This document shows positions 63,168 to 64,000 of a stretch of 64,000 bases of DNA, piece by piece. The notes under the pieces are model-generated. The model was not told the DNA's origin. It searched no databases and saw only the letters and a program-made list of their open reading frames with translations. This DNA comes from Pseudomonadota bacterium (GTDB taxonomy: Bacteria; Pseudomonadota; Gammaproteobacteria; Steroidobacterales; Steroidobacteraceae): positions 124,001 to 188,000 of the forward strand of contig JAFEDU010000006.1 of the NCBI GenBank assembly GCA_018241425.1. The letters are read 5' to 3'. How positions within the stretch are numbered: position 1 is the first letter of the stretch; each line of letters begins with the position of its first letter. The position numbers were made by a program, and so were the translations under genes.

Positions 63168-63998
63168 ATGCCGGTCAAGTCACTTAAAGCCCTCGCCATC
63201 GCCCTCGCGGTCCTCGTCCTCGCTGGCTGTCCCGCGCCCTCCACGCGCCAGGGGACGAGCGACGACCTGAACCGCATCCTCGGAGGCGACCAGCGCTCGA
63301 GCGAGGACCGGGCGCGCGATGCCTACCGCCACCCGCGCGAGACCCTGCTCTTCTTCGGCATCCGCCCGGAGATGAACGTCATGGAGGTGTGGCCGGAGCC
63401 GGGCTGGTACACCGAGATCATCGCCCCGCTGGTGCGCGAGCACGGGCACTACACGGCGGCCGTCATCGCGGCCGACCCTTCCAGCAGCTACGCCACCAAG
63501 CGCCTCAAGGCCTACCAGGACTTCCTCGCGAGCCGGCCCGACCTGTATGACAAGGTCGAGGTCGTGACGCTCCCCGGTGACGGCAGCGATGCGGTACCCG
63601 CAGGCTCCCAGGACATGGTGGTCACCTTCCGCAACCTCCACAACTGGATGTCGGCGGGGGATGCCCCGAACGTGCTCGCCACGCTCTACAAGGCGCTCAA
63701 GCCCGGCGGCATCCTCGGCATCGTCGAACACCGCGGCAACCCTGCGGTGCCCCAGGACCCCAAGGCCAAGAGCGGCTACGTGAACGAGGACGTGGCGATC
63801 CGGCTCATCGAGGGTGCAGGGTTCCGGCTGGCGGCCAAGTCCGAGGTCAATGCCAACCCGAAGGACACCAAGGACTACGAGCAGGGCGTGTGGACGCTGC
63901 CGCCGGTCTACCGGCTAGGCGACAAGGACCACGACAAGTACGCCGCCATCGGCGAAAGCGACCGCTTCACGATGCGCTTCGTGAAGCCGCCGCACTAG
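63168..63998 (+). CDS. Lipoprotein with SAM-methyltransferase-like domain
   Basis: A 276-aa exported protein with a lipoprotein signal peptide (lipobox LAGC near residue 21). The class I methyltransferase-like fold (about 55-245) includes the degenerate motif I MEVWPEPGWYTEIIAPLV (usually E-x-G-x-G), FRNLHNWM, and LKPGGILGIVEH. Many such proteins exist in proteobacteria, including export-signal-bearing ones. Methyltransferase activity outside the cytoplasm would lack SAM, so the fold may have been reused. Stop codon at 63996-63998, complete. Confidence 0.84.
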   Translation: MPVKSLKALAIALAVLVLAGCPAPSTRQGTSDDLNRILGGDQRSSEDRARDAYRHPRETLLFFGIRPEMNVMEVWPEPGWYTEIIAPLVREHGHYTAAVIAADPSSSYATKRLKAYQDFLASRPDLYDKVEVVTLPGDGSDAVPAGSQDMVVTFRNLHNWMSAGDAPNVLATLYKALKPGGILGIVEHRGNPAVPQDPKAKSGYVNEDVAIRLIEGAGFRLAAKSEVNANPKDTKDYEQGVWTLPPVYRLGDKDHDKYAAIGESDRFTMRFVKPPH

Positions 63999-64000
63999 CC

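Overview
The window is very GC-rich and densely packed, with genes on both strands. It reads as a chromosomal segment of a gammaproteobacterium, probably from the deep-branching Nevskiales/Steroidobacterales/Xanthomonadales side. The evidence is a set of conserved gene orders: aroQ-accB-accC-prmA-zinc-ribbon protein-dusB-fis-purH-purD; trxA-rho divergent from rhlB; full LPS core genes (waaA, kdkA, a family 9 glycosyltransferase); glnE, plsB, arfB and greB. A CIRCE-like element before groESL and a homospermidine synthase are lineage hints. The taxonomic placement is inference from content only.

Layout. 1-5.3 kb: envelope block with the 3' part of tolC, waaA, kdkA, a GT9 glycosyltransferase, a DUF6165 protein and a zf-CHCC zinc-finger protein. 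5.3-11.5 kb: glnE, a putative lipoprotein with a beta-helix-like tail, and groESL with terminator, promoter and CIRCE-like operator. 11.7-23.8 kb: one long plus-strand housekeeping run, with dsbD plus a TlpA-like thioredoxin followed by aroQ to purD and a thioesterase. 23.8-30.5 kb: a small outer-membrane protein, trxA-rho, rhlB, a YdcH-like protein, an MscS channel and arfB. 30.5-32.4 kb: a small lipoprotein and an accessory toxin-antitoxin island, the least ordinary locus here. 32.4-39.3 kb: a four-gene operon DUF1302-DUF1329-YCF48-RND exporter. 39.4-48.3 kb: plsB, an SDR, a YqiA-like esterase, a fused 5-oxoprolinase and an APC permease. 48.3-49.9 kb: a phage-type tail sheath gene with no other phage gene. 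49.9-53.5 kb: an L,D-transpeptidase and a lemA-TPM-TPM operon. 53.7-59.8 kb: a small conserved-looking protein, greB, homospermidine synthase, GST, sulfurtransferase and speA. 59.9-64 kb: a TIR-TolB-TPR membrane protein, a GDT1 cation transporter, an RRM protein and a lipoprotein methyltransferase.

How genes work together. waaA, kdkA and the GT9 enzyme build and decorate the Kdo/heptose LPS inner core, and plsB starts phospholipid synthesis. accB/accC are two subunits of acetyl-CoA carboxylase. purH and purD are two steps of purine synthesis. speA and homospermidine synthase probably feed polyamine synthesis. dsbD and the TlpA-like protein form a periplasmic reducing pair.

The best candidates for something undescribed are: (1) a gene fusing an Xre/MbcA/ParS-type antitoxin domain to a MNT nucleotidyltransferase and overlapping a frameshifted HepT HEPN toxin, with two inverted repeats at its start; (2) the orphan contractile-tail sheath gene; and (3) the TIR-membrane-TPR protein. 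No tRNA, rRNA, CRISPR array or insertion sequence was seen.
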